Assembly (NCBI GenBank): GCA_013368315.1
Contig: JAACJM010000367.1
Coordinates: 1-64,000 of the forward strand
Length of the DNA: 64,000 nucleotides
Direction: 5' to 3'
Source: Tetrapyrgos nigripes
Taxonomy: Eukaryota > Basidiomycota > Agaricomycetes > Agaricales > Campanellaceae
The number at the start of each line of letters is the position of its first letter. The stretch's first letter is position 1. The notes beneath the pieces were generated by a model. The model ran no database searches and was not told where the DNA came from. It saw only the letters and a program-made list of their open reading frames with translations. Of this stretch, positions 21,998 to 32,102 are shown piece after piece. The position numbers were made by a program, and so were the translations under genes.

Positions 21998-22536
21998 CTC
22001 AAAAAGTCCATAGCTCACCCGGACATGCTCGGATCGCTTTGAAAATGCCAACATCAATTTGGACATAAAGTTCACGTCAGAAACAGGCCCCACGCAAGTT
22101 CTAGCTATCCGCAATGCTAAAATGCGAATGGGCTTTGATGAACTTGGCTCTTTTTTGTTCAAAAAGTCTGTAGTTCGCCAGGACGTGATCATATCGCTTC
22201 GGAAACGCCACCAATCGATTCGGACATAGAATTCACGTCAGAAACCGGCCCCACGCAAGTTCTAGCTATCCGCAATGCTAAAATGCGAATGGGCTTTGAT
22301 GAACTTGACTCTCTTTTGTTCAAAACTCTGTAGTTCCCCCGGATGTGATTATATCGCTTCGGAGACGCCACCAATCGATTCGGACGTGAAATCCACGTCA
22401 GAAACCGGCCCCACGCCAGTCATAGGTATCCGAAATGCTAAAATGCGAATGGGCTTTGATGAACTTGACTCTTTCTTGCTCAAAAAGTCTGTATTTCGCC
22501 CAGATGTGATCAGATCGCTTCGAAAACGCTTGCTTA
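21998..22536. repeat. tandem 160-bp repeat inside the hAT element
   Basis: The landmark TCAAAAAG or TCAAAAC recurs at about 21998, 22158, 22319 and 22479, giving spacings of 160, 161 and 160 bp. Each unit contains AATGCTAAAATGCGAATGGG and CACGTCAGAAAC. The units differ by a few substitutions. Short frames run through single units, but no coding function is evident. Confidence 0.85.
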
Positions 22537-22683
22537 GACTCGTGGTTTGACGCTGGGCTTGTACCGGAGGAGGAGGTGGTGAAAATGTTTAACAGGTTGA
22601 ATTCACGCAGAAAGGTAAAGGATTTGGACAGTAGTGAGAATACAGAAGACAGTAGTAGTGGAGATGATGATGAAGGGTTGTAG
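22537..22683 (+). pseudogene. hAT transposase C-terminal remnant
   Basis: The frame reads DSWFDAGLVPEEEVVKMFNR and continues through an acidic serine-rich tail to TAG at 22683. It resembles the conserved tail that follows the hAT dimerisation domain in fungal hAT transposases (SW...GLV...EEV). Only this last piece is present; the rest appears replaced by the 160-bp repeats. Confidence 0.55.
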
Positions 22684-22944
22684 TATTATTATATATTATA
22701 AACTTTTATTAAACCGTTAACTTGGTGTTTCCTTGGGTTTTCTGGCAGGTACCTGTAGGTATACCTGCGAGTACCTGCAAGGACTCATTGGCACAACCAA
22801 CCTGTGACCTGCAGGTATATGACTTGCAGGTCAGGTACCTGTTTCCCACGGATCTCAAACAGGTCGCAGGTCACTATTTTGGTGCATCAGGTACCTGTCT
22901 ACGGATCACAGGTAAAACCTGACCTGGACTCGTGCCAGTCTTTA

Positions 22945-22952
22945 ATTCACCT
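22945..22952. repeat. 8-bp target-site duplication, right copy
   Basis: ATTCACCT follows the right inverted repeat and matches 21689-21696 exactly. Confidence 0.85.
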
Positions 22953-23007
22953 CGCTGATTGTAGTACTCCAACTTCAACCAATTCCCATACATACTACGC
23001 ATCCAAC

Positions 23008-23867
23008 ATGGCTCGATCTCCATCCCCAGGTCTCTCTGATCTTTCTCCTACCCCAACTGATGGCCCACTTATCCTGCCTCCACCTCTGCCGTTTATCGAA
23101 ATAACAAATCAAGTGGATGTCATCGACTGGCGCCAGACTCCTTATCAGAATTATTATCCTCCAGGGTCTGATCCGCCATCAATAGACTACTTTGAGCTTT
23201 CGTTCACGGACACTACCTTTGCCATCTCATCATCCTTCCAAATGACTGATTATGGCTATCAAGTGACTGGTGATTTATTGGGTGAGTCGCTTCACTTGAA
23301 TCCATCGAATAGTAAATTGAAAAACTGACCAAACTGTAGTACCCTCATTCCTCGGCGCATCTACAAATGCAAGCCCATCTGGCATCAACAGGTGCATCAG
23401 GTTGGACACTGGGAGTGACGGTGGCAATGAAGATACACACAGCTCAAGTCAAGCTTTGGTTAGTTGTAATTTTTTTGTCCTCCTCTCACCACTAATATCC
23501 ATTCAGAACCATGACGAATGTCTGCATCGACGACCAATCTTTTCAATGACCGTTTCAGACATTTATATGGTAAGTCGCAGTCAATCTGGCTCCAAACCCC
23601 TGACTGATCAACATACAGAGTCCTTCGTCTAATCTCTGGATAGAATCGGCCATTGAAAATGCAGCTCTGTCTCTGCCGACATTCCAGATTCCTAGTCCCA
23701 CCACCGTCCAAATGTCTAGGCCTATAATTAGTCCTCGGAAGTTGGCATCTGAAAATCAGCCCATCCTTTGCTCTTCTGGCTCAGATGTTCAAGTTAGCAA
23801 GTGTTCCCGCTCACCTACTACTCCAGCAAGCCCCTGGAAACGCTGCCATTTTGACAATGTCAACTGA
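23008..23867 (+). CDS. unknown protein with SP-rich N-terminus and basic tail (gene C)
   Basis: The start MARSPSPGLSDLSPTPTDGP at 23008 is the first ATG after the hAT element. It continues through DVIDWRQTPYQNYYPPGSDP and SFQMTDYGYQVTGDLL to a donor GTGAGTCGC at about 23281. Further short exons are separated by GT..AG introns (for example TTGTAATTTTTTTGTCC after 23460). The last exon ends SPTTPASPWKRCHFDNVN-stop at 23867. The tail resembles those of gene A and the gene B remnant. The hAT element inserted 56 bp upstream, so the promoter may have been disrupted. No domain is recognised. Confidence 0.45.
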
Positions 23868-24341
23868 TGCGCGTTTTCGATTGCTCTCCAGTATGGATTT
23901 ACAATTAGATACCACTCACATTATTGTTTTTGCTTTCCATTGCACTGTAAATGTATTCCCAACTGAGCAGGGTAATTTGGTTTACTTGCATTCAAACGTT
24001 CAAACGCTTACTGTATACATACTTTTCTATATCTACTCGCTTTTGGTCTTGATTGAATGCCGCCTTGTCCAAAACTCCCCCCTCTGCTCCTTCATAGTTC
24101 ACCTTTCATGTTTTTTCTTGTCTAGAACTCAGAGTCATACCTACGTCGCAGTAGTATTGGAGTGGGGCCATTCGGCTAACTATATTGATTCCAGTGGTTA
24201 CAGTCATATGTTTGGTTTTTGGAGCCTCTTATAATCCCGTCCCTACGATATTTCCCTCTTAAACCATAATTACCACCTTCTACTGACTTTTAACAGCTCG
24301 ATTTATGTGTTTCAAGCGAAAACACTCATACAAACACAACA
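23868..24341 (+). other. intergenic, no supported gene
   Basis: T-rich sequence with a hydrophobic plus-strand frame (to 24234) that is compositional. No features are supported. Confidence 0.4.
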
Positions 24342-26648
24342 ATGAGCAAAAATAAGGTCGCAGCAACTGATCAGGCCCAGGCCAAAGTGAAGAGGCGCTG
24401 CGTTCAAGACGTTACCAATACCACCCAGACAAAGCCAGGAACCGCGTCGGGAACTGCATCTGTACCTGCATCAAGGGAAAATCCAGGGCCAAGTCAGGGA
24501 GCACCTGAGGCTCAAGGTCAACCTGACAGCAACGACGGCGAGGAGGAAGAGCCACTTCCACGAGCTGGTCCAACTTTGACTGAGCACCTACGGAACAAAC
24601 AACATATGAGGAAACGGCAGGGGTAGGTGTCGTCTCTTACTTTTATAGCCACGCTGAAGAATCCTCTAGAGCCAAACCTAAGGAAAACATCGAACACTTT
24701 CACGCTGCTGCCCGTTGGATGGTTGGGACCTACTCCCCCTGGATGGATTGGTACTCGATCTTCTGTCTTGGGATGGAAAACGAGAACATGATCCAGCCAG
24801 GAGAAGTTACTATGGAAGATGAGTATGATTTGTACATACTCTTCGTCAACACCCTTGATTTGCTGCTCATTCTTTCTATCTTCTAGACAAGCTATGCGCA
24901 ACGTTTTTGCATTCCTCAAGGGATAATCCCCAATCTACTAGAAGACCTGGAGGACTGTGTGGAGAACGACTCTCTTTGTGAGCTCGTCGGATCGGTGCAA
25001 AATGAATCATCTAGTATTGCCTAAAATATCTGACCCTCTTGCCAACAGATGAATGAGGCAGCTAGTGGTGTCATTTCCCAAGATATCTCTTCCCTCAAGG
25101 TTCCAATACTCGACTACGCCCGTGAATACCTCAGCATAGACAACTTCGAGCCTCTCATCAATCCCAAGGGAAACAAAAATGAAGTGCAAGGATGGAACCA
25201 TCCCCAGCTTGCCTGACTCTTGGTTCCTCCTCCAAAACTCAAGACTTTTCTCAAGGATCCACAAATGTACTACCTTCTTCTCATGCATGCATGTATATTG
25301 CTAAATACCTCACAGATTCATTTCCAAGGTCCAGGAAAATACTATTAAAATTACTCACAAGCATTTTCCATCCTTCTTCTATTGGGATGCAGGGGAGGAG
25401 GCCTCAAAAGGTGCCAGGTATGCAGGGACACACCTTCTCACAAGTAATTTGCTATTCAAGGTATGTTGATAGCCTATCTCACTTCTATAGTATCTTATCT
25501 TACCGTGCGATTGACAGGTCTGGGTTCACTTGTTCTGCGGGGAGAACAGCACTATGTGATTCGATCCCACGTCAGAAGAATGTTTCAAAGTCCAACGCAC
25601 CGGGAAGGTATGGCTATATGGCCTCAAGGGTGTGACCTACTCTCAGATTGCATACACGACCTTAATGGTATTGTGCATTTCTTCGCTCAATAGTCACAGA
25701 CTCACATATCACTTTTTCTTAGGCGTGGCATGCTCTAACTGCTTCCAACCACTGGCGCCTGGACGACAGCACTGTACACAAACACGGCACATTTGATCTC
25801 ATCTCTGGCTTATTTGAGGATATTCGGCTGGTTGACGAGAAGTTCAACGAAAAGTTGATCAAGGATTGGAATTGGTAAGTGACATGTTATTCGTTCTCTA
25901 CCCTTCCATTCAACATATTATACTATCTTCCTCCAGGACAGTTGGTTAGATGTGCCCTAAACCTGAAGACAACGACGACCTTGCAGATGATGATGATGAA
26001 GACTCATTCCTCAACCAGTGGCAAACTCGCATTAAAATGATCATGGAAGAGGAGGCCGCTGCTGCCAAGAAGGCTGAGGAGGAGAAAGCTAGAAAGGAGG
26101 AAGAGAGAAAGAAGAAGGCTAGAAAAGAGAAGGCTAGAAAGAAGAAAGCTAAGGCAAAAGCTGCTCAAGCAGCAGAGGTCGATGATATGGAGGGTGTAGA
26201 ATTTGGTGCTGACAACAACAACAACAACAACAACAACAACGGCAATGACGACAACTTCGACATCAACAATGATGAAGATGAAGACGGCGACGATGATGAA
26301 GATGAAGATGAAGACGGTGACAGCGATGACACTGACAATGGCAACGACAACGGCAAAGGCAACAACAACAACAATGCTGACAACACTGCTGCTGCTACCA
26401 ATGCTGACGTTGCCCCTGCCTCTACTGGAGCTGCAGGCCCGACTGCTCCACTGACAGAGGAGTCTTCAGATCAACGTAAAGCAAAGGTAGGTCTCTTGGG
26501 CTTGAATAAGGAATATATGGCTCTAACCTTTCCCTCAGCCTCGTGGAAAGCCTCCCCCTCCAAAGCTACCGGTGAGTGGCTATCTAAGTCATTACCAATA
26601 TACATGGTGAATTTTTCTTTCAGGTTTTGTGATTGCTTTTATGATTAG
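24342..26648 (+). pseudogene. DUF6698-like protein gene, broken, with low-complexity tail
   Basis: The first exon (MSKNKVAATDQAQAKVKRR) is basic and proline/serine-rich. Later exons, joined by clear short introns, read ENIEHFHAAARWMVGTYSPW, CIPQGIIPNLLEDLEDCVEN, ISSLKVPILDYAREYL, GWNHPQLA-stop-LLVPPP, HKHFPSFFYWDAGEEASKG, VWVHLFCGENSTM-stop-FDP and AWHALTASNHWRLDD. These blocks resemble DUF6698, an Agaricomycete-expanded family of unknown function often found among transposons. The two TGA codons lie at 25214-25216 and 25557-25559, and a TAG lies at about 25948 after WTVG. Beyond it the same frame continues into a Lys/Glu coiled-coil-like stretch, poly-Asn and Asp/Glu repeats (26020-26460). 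Confidence 0.6.
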
Positions 26649-26865
26649 AGTGAGTTTCTCCGTTCTACTTCCTTCTGATATATGCATTGATGTTGTTTCC
26701 AGGTTTCTTTGCCTTACCCTGATCGCTTGTTTTGTCGTTGACTCTATTTCCTCTCCTATTGACATCCAGATCGTTTTTTCTTCTCTTTGGTGAGTCTATT
26801 CTTTTACTTGTCTTGTCCTATCGCATTTCTCTCATGATCATTACTCAACACTCTGCCAGTGAATA

Positions 26866-27066
26866 CTGCAACTGGTACTACCACATGATATCTTTCTTGA
26901 CACTCACGCTCCTCGCCTGATCTTTGATCACCGCCACTTTTCCCTTCTGTTCATTTTGCTATCCACCGTGTACTACTACCACATGATATTTTTCTTGATA
27001 CTCACACTCCTCGCCTGATCTTACATCACTGCCGCTTTTCCCTTCCTGTTCGTTTTGCTATCTGCC
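26866..27066 (+). repeat. tandem duplication of about 100 bp
   Basis: The block around ACTACCACATGATATCTTTC to TTCATTTTGCTATC occurs twice in a row (starts near 26873 and 26976) with a few substitutions. Confidence 0.75.
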
Positions 27067-27417
27067 TATATCACGAGCCCTTTACCTTAAGCTTCTTTGT
27101 ATCATTGTTCCTATCACTCTCTCCTAGCATCGCCTGTCCCCATTATTGGATCATAGCTCCGCTGTCGTCGTCCCCATGCTTATTGCTGTATATTGATTAC
27201 TATTTGTTGTAATGAATTAATGGATTGTTTTGGCTGTATATGTGTTGAATCGTCCATACAATGTTCAAGGCCTGATGTCTCTTATGGTCTGGGGAAGGTG
27301 ACAAATCCCAATGAAGAACTGAAATGGTCATGATCCTATCCCCCCTTCATTAACTGCAAAACACTCTTATAGCTTCAAGATTTACAAGATCATTTGGATA
27401 TTTAAAAAGGTGAATGA

Positions 27418-27662
27418 TCCCTGCTGACATTTGAGTGGCTCTAAATCCTTGTTGACCTCTAGATGACTGTAAATCCTTGCTGACCTTTGAGTGGCTCTCA
27501 ACCCTTGTTGACCCTAGACTACCATAAATCCTTTTCAACCTTTGCAACCTTTAAACGACTCTAAATCCTTTGCAACCTTTGAACAGCTCTAAATCCTTGC
27601 CGACCTTTAACTGGCTTTAAATCCTTCACAACCTTTGAGTGGCTCTAAATCCTTTCCCAGGC
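27418..27662. repeat. degenerate minisatellite, unit about 30-35 bp
   Basis: Repeated words CTCTAAATCCTT and GACCTTTGAGTGG or ACCTTTGAACAG recur about seven times in imperfect tandem. No gene overlaps it. Confidence 0.75.
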
Positions 27663-28600
27663 TCAACCACCCAAACATCTTTGCTGATCTTTGGAGGGCA
27701 CTCAATCATTTGCAGGCTTGACAAAGCAAACAACTGTTGATCAACTGTGGATAGCTCTACACTCTTCATAACTATGACACAGTAAGCAATTAGTTAGGAC
27801 CATGGAGGTAGTCATGAATTATTTTGGAGCTCCATCAGGTGGGTAGTCGTTGGTAGTCTTTACATTGCCTTCATTCATTCCAGAGCTTTTCAAGACAAGT
27901 AATCAATTAATGTATCTCAAGCCCATCTATTATTTTAATGTATCTAAAGCCCATCTATTATTTTAGTCCTCGCAATATTAGAGTATGACATAAAGGCCTA
28001 GTCGTGTGGCATCCTCATCTAAAGGCATTGGGCACCAATAAAGGCCTTTATATGTATCTGAGCTTTTTGTGATGGGGATTCAATACAAGGACTTAGTTAA
28101 TCATTCATCATAGCGCTACTTATTTGTATTGCAAGTACTTACATAATCATGACTTACTTGACTTTTCTCTTCTTCATTCTGGCGTAACGAGTCATCCCAG
28201 AGTGCCTGCGCGCTCTACCATTACTTCTACTAATTGGCTGGGTATCCATTAACTGCCTCTATGCTAGAAGCCCCTAGCTGCCTGACCTACGTCACGGGTC
28301 GAACGCCTTTCTCCAAGATCGTGAGCCAGCTGACCTCTTAAGAGTCACATGTGATCACGCAAGCTTCACAGCTACGCACTCCCCTTTGACAACATCAATG
28401 ATAATTTGCACAACTTTGGCAGGATAACCGGGTTGTGTGATAGCTTACATACAACCCTTTGCTACCATCTTTCACATATCTTGATGATCAGTATCAGTCT
28501 TCAGAAACCTGAGCTATTAAACCTTACAAATACACTACCGCAATTGTAACCGCAATTGTAACCGCAAAGTAACTACGTAATACCACCCCCATCATTGTTC
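27663..28600. other. intergenic, AT-rich, no supported gene
   Basis: A roughly 27-bp direct repeat (core AAGCCCATCTATTATTTTA) lies at 27918-27966, and the short repeat ACCGCAATTGTA occurs twice near 28541. No coding frame is convincing. Confidence 0.5.
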
Positions 28601-28610
28601 AGTTCAGAGG

Positions 28611-28847
28611 TCAGATACCAACTGCTTTGCCCTCGCAGTTGGATAGAAGCCTTTCCAACTCCTCGTCGTCTTCTTCTGACTCAGCGTGGCTTTCTTTTTT
28701 TTCTTCTTTTCCCTTGCCCTTTTCCTTTGAGTCAGCATTAGTACTTTCTTCAATCGAGCCAAATGCTCTCGCTCGCTCTGTGATGAATGACCATGTACGA
28801 GATTGAGTGCGCGCAGGTACAAACGGATGTGATCGGGACGGGAGCAA
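28611..28847 (-). CDS. possible small Lys/Glu-rich ORF
   Basis: A 78-codon frame has an acidic C-terminus (ESHAESEEDDEELERLLSNC). An overlapping 95-codon frame is Lys-rich. The acidic frame could be a last exon, but no splice evidence or homologue is recognised. Confidence 0.2.
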   Translation of the reverse strand: MLPSRSHPFVPARTQSRTWSFITERARAFGSIEESTNADSKEKGKGKEEKKESHAESEEDDEELERLLSNCEGKAVGI

Positions 28848-29006
28848 AGAAAATTTGAAATATACATAAAGGTAAAATTGAGCGGAAGCAATTCTTACTG
28901 AGCCACTAGGAAGAATTCGCTGCTAGGAACGTCAGTCAAAGAAAGCAGTGAGCAAAAAATAAAAATGTAGCCATATCGAAAAGGTCTCAGAGAGAATATA
29001 CTCTCA

Positions 29007-29103
29007 TGCATTAAGAGGGAATCGAACCCCCGGCGGGTCGAGCTCAGGTTTTTTCTCAACTGTCTAATGGCAACGACCCAGGTTACCACCACCCCATTAA
29101 TGC
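29007..29103 (-). tRNA. tRNA-Gly(GCC) with intron
   Basis: On the minus strand the acceptor stem GCATTAA pairs exactly with TTAATGC, with discriminator A. The anticodon stem GGTCG/CGACC encloses the loop TTGCCA, anticodon GCC. The T-arm reads GGGGG-TTCGATT-CCCTC. An intron of about 26 nt starts one base after the anticodon. A second copy lies at 59438-59541. Confidence 0.9.
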
Positions 29104-29481
29104 CTGCGTTAAAGAGAGCAGGGACAGTAGTACACGCAGTTCTAGCCTATGGCGCGCTGGATATGCACAGCAAGGAGAAGCCTAGAACAGGCAAGGGCAA
29201 GGGAAAAGAGGTGAGGGAAGCACGTTGAGGACGCAGCTCGACCGTTGATATGATCGACGATCGCCCGGAAGTAAATCATAATCGTACCGAGCAGACGGCA
29301 GGATGAAATTCACGGAAGCAAACATTAGATAGGGGTTTGGTAATTGCCTCCAGAGGTTTCAAAACGACAATTTGACTTGGAAGCGTCCTAGAAATTTGCA
29401 CTGAGTATAGCAATGCACTGTTACATCTACAGAAAGAACTTCAAATTCCATCACCTAGATCACGCAAAGGGGACACACAAA
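29104..29481. other. intergenic, no supported gene
   Basis: This interval lies between tRNA-Gly and the 3' end of the malic enzyme gene. Only short compositional frames are seen. Confidence 0.5.
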
Positions 29482-31843
29482 TCACCTCTCTCCTCCCTCA
29501 GCATCAAACACATACTCTCTATACTCGGGCACCCAAATCTTCTCCCTCGCCTTCTGCCTAACCTCTTCCTTCCCAACACCCTTCCACTCATCACTAACAA
29601 TCCCATCCTCAATCGCCTGTTGAGCCACGGCTATGGCTACTTCAAAGTTCACTTCCGGAGCCTCACCGAAATCGGGAAGAAGGGCGTTATCTGGGTCTTT
29701 GAGAGCTGGGGAGAGGGCAGCGAGACGTTCTGCGCCGGCGATGATCATTTTGTCGGTCATTTGGCGAGATTGACAGAGCATGGAGCCGAAGCCTAGGCCC
29801 GGGTATACGAGGGCATCTGTAGTTATAGAGGATGCAAAAGTTAGCTGGGCGAAGTAGGATAAGCAGGTAGTACTCACTATTACATTCTGCGATTCTGTAT
29901 ATCAAGGGACGTCTCCCGTTAGCCGACACAAGAAGTATAGCGATAATGAAGCACCCACATGTACTCCTTCCCATTCGGCATCTTCGCTGGCGGAAAAGGG
30001 CTTCCCGTAGCCAACAACGCTTTTCCCTTCGTCCAATCATTCGCGTCCTTGGGATCCACCTCAACCAACCGACTCGGATTCGACAAAGGCAAGATAATAG
30101 GCCTCTCACACCCCTCCGCCATAGCTTCCACCACCTCCTTTGTAAACGCGCCAGCATGAGTCGAACACCCAATAAGCACCGTAGGCTTAACCTTCTTCAC
30201 AACCTCTAACAACCCAACACTACTCCTCCTGCTCAGGCCCTCTTCCTCGTTCTCCCTCCTAACAAACTCCTTCAAAGCCTCTCTAACCTTTGTCCCGTCC
30301 TCCTTCTCCAATTGCTCAGTGATCAAACCAAATTTGTCGATTAACCAGAATAATTTATTGGCTTCTTCCTCTTTGGTCCCGTCGAGATGGATCATGCCGT
30401 CGCGGATTTGTTTGGCTATTCCTAGTCCTGCGGAGCCGGCACCGTAGATGACGATACGTTGGTCGGAAAGTTTGGATTTGGTGACGCCGATGGCGGCGAG
30501 GACGCAGGCAAGGGTGACGGCGCCGGTGCCTTGGCTGGTTATGATGGAAGAAAGGACAAGGGTCAGACACCAGATAATTAGGAAAGGAGGATATCACGCA
30601 CATATCATCGTTAAATATAGCATGATCCTCTCTATAGCGAGAAAGAAGTGTGTTTGCGTTTCCAACGCCGAAATCCTCGAAATGTAGGAGACTGTGAGGG
30701 TAGTGCTTTCTGACGAGTTGAACGAATCTGTGAGCCGATTGGTTGTCAGGAGTGGTTCTAGAAAGTGAAAAGAATAGTTGACGACGAACTTGTCTACAAA
30801 GTCATCATATTCCTTTCCTCTGACTCGTTTGTGAGGCCAGCCCTAAGCAATGGACGGTTCAGAGCCCAAATGATAGGAAAGGACGAGAGTGAGGATACTC
30901 ACAACGTACAAAGGATCATTCAGTAGCTCTTCGTTGTCGGTCCCGACGTCGAGAGTCACGGCTAGTGCTTTCGAGGGGTCTATTCTTCCGATGAGTCTGA
31001 GGACAACGCAAGAAGTTAATTAGCGAGATGGAAGAAAGTAGAGGTCGACATGCGTGTATATGACTGCTTTGGCCGCGGATATCTTGACAATTGAGCTTGG
31101 GTAAAGAAGAATAGGCCAGTATGACGATAAGACGCACTCCAATGCCCTAGATGAAGGTCAGCGAGAAGGCCAAGATGACCACCAAAGAGACGTACCCCAA
31201 CACCCTGGTCACCAATCCCAAGGATAGCTTCAGCATCAGAGCAGACGAACAGGTCCAGATTGCGGCCCTTTGTCTGCTCGAGAAAATCTTCTTCCATAGT
31301 GTCTTGTTGCGAGAATGTCAAAAAGAGCCCTTCACTTCTTCTGAAGAGATGAGAGTAGTTGGAGATAGCTTCCGCCTGTCGTCATCGTCATCGTCGTCAG
31401 CATCTCTCAGTCATGGAACCCAAAGAACAGTCAGACAAAAGACGCACCTCAGTAGGTGTATAGATGATTGGCACCAACTCCTTCAAATTCCTCGCCAACA
31501 ATGCATAATACAACACCCAATTCTGATCCTTCATACTCTGCAAAAACGTATTCTTCCTGATAGGCGTGTCTCTGGCTTGTAGCTGATTCCATGCCCGTTC
31601 GCATTGTTCGTCGAGAGAGTTGACGCGATAAGGTAGACGCCCGGTTAGACCCAAGGCTTTTCTCTCTGGGATGGTGAAAGCGGTTCCTTTGTTGAAGCGG
31701 GGACTGGTGAGGATGCCTTCACCTCTGAGGGCGACGCGCATTTGGGGTAGAACTCGAGTTGTTTTCGCCATGAAGGAGAGAAGGAGATGGGACAATGATG
31801 AAGGTGATGTCATTTCCAAATCGTCGTCAATATGTTGTACCAT
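29482..31843 (-). CDS. malic enzyme, NAD(P)-dependent
   Basis: It oxidatively decarboxylates malate to pyruvate, producing NAD(P)H. The exons read on the minus strand. The N-terminal domain has [19 protein letters not shown] and [20 protein letters not shown], whose Tyr is catalytic. [20 protein letters not shown] and [20 protein letters not shown] follow. The metal-ligand block is [17 protein letters not shown], and the NAD(P)-binding loop is [38 protein letters not shown] and [17 protein letters not shown] complete the fold. Introns are about 50-60 nt. One at 30997-31053 appears to use a GC donor. The start at 31843 or the in-frame ATG 30 bases downstream are both possible. A mitochondrial targeting peptide is not evident. 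No lesion was seen. Confidence 0.93.
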
Positions 31844-32102
31844 GTGATTGGACCGGGAAGATATGGGTGTGTCAAAGCAAGCCTAGCCAGGGCCTTCAAA
31901 GGGATGCTGTACTGTGTCAAGGCACATGTTCTTATGACCATACTGCTTGACGCCAGGCAGCGAGGCAGCGATGTGGAGAGAGTCAGAAACTGCGTGCGAA
32001 TCCAAGGCTCGGCCAAATCAAATGCGAAACTTGGCCGTACGTAGACTATATTACATGATAACATGGGCCACTCTGAGATAGTAAAAGCGTATATACCGTC
32101 TG

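Larger units (their letters stand above)
21697..22944. mobile_element. non-autonomous hAT-type DNA transposon, 1248 bp
   Basis: The ends are perfect 19-bp inverted repeats: TAAAGACTGGCACGAGTCC at 21697-21715 and its reverse complement at 22926-22944. An identical 8-bp duplication (ATTCACCT) flanks the element, the hallmark length for hAT transposons. Subterminal regions of roughly 150-200 bp at both ends are dense in AGGTACCTG/CAGGT motifs, the kind of short repeated site transposases bind. Inside are about 3.4 tandem copies of a 160-bp unit and a remnant of a transposase C-terminus. It cannot encode its own transposase. Confidence 0.88.

Noticed and set aside
26165..26454. Poly-Ser/Leu and poly-Thr frames
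   Set aside because: They are alternative readings of the GAT/AAC codon repeats of the DUF6698-like tail.
27418..27662. CRISPR array
   Set aside because: The repeats are degenerate and contiguous, without unique spacers, in a fungal nuclear context. It is a minisatellite.
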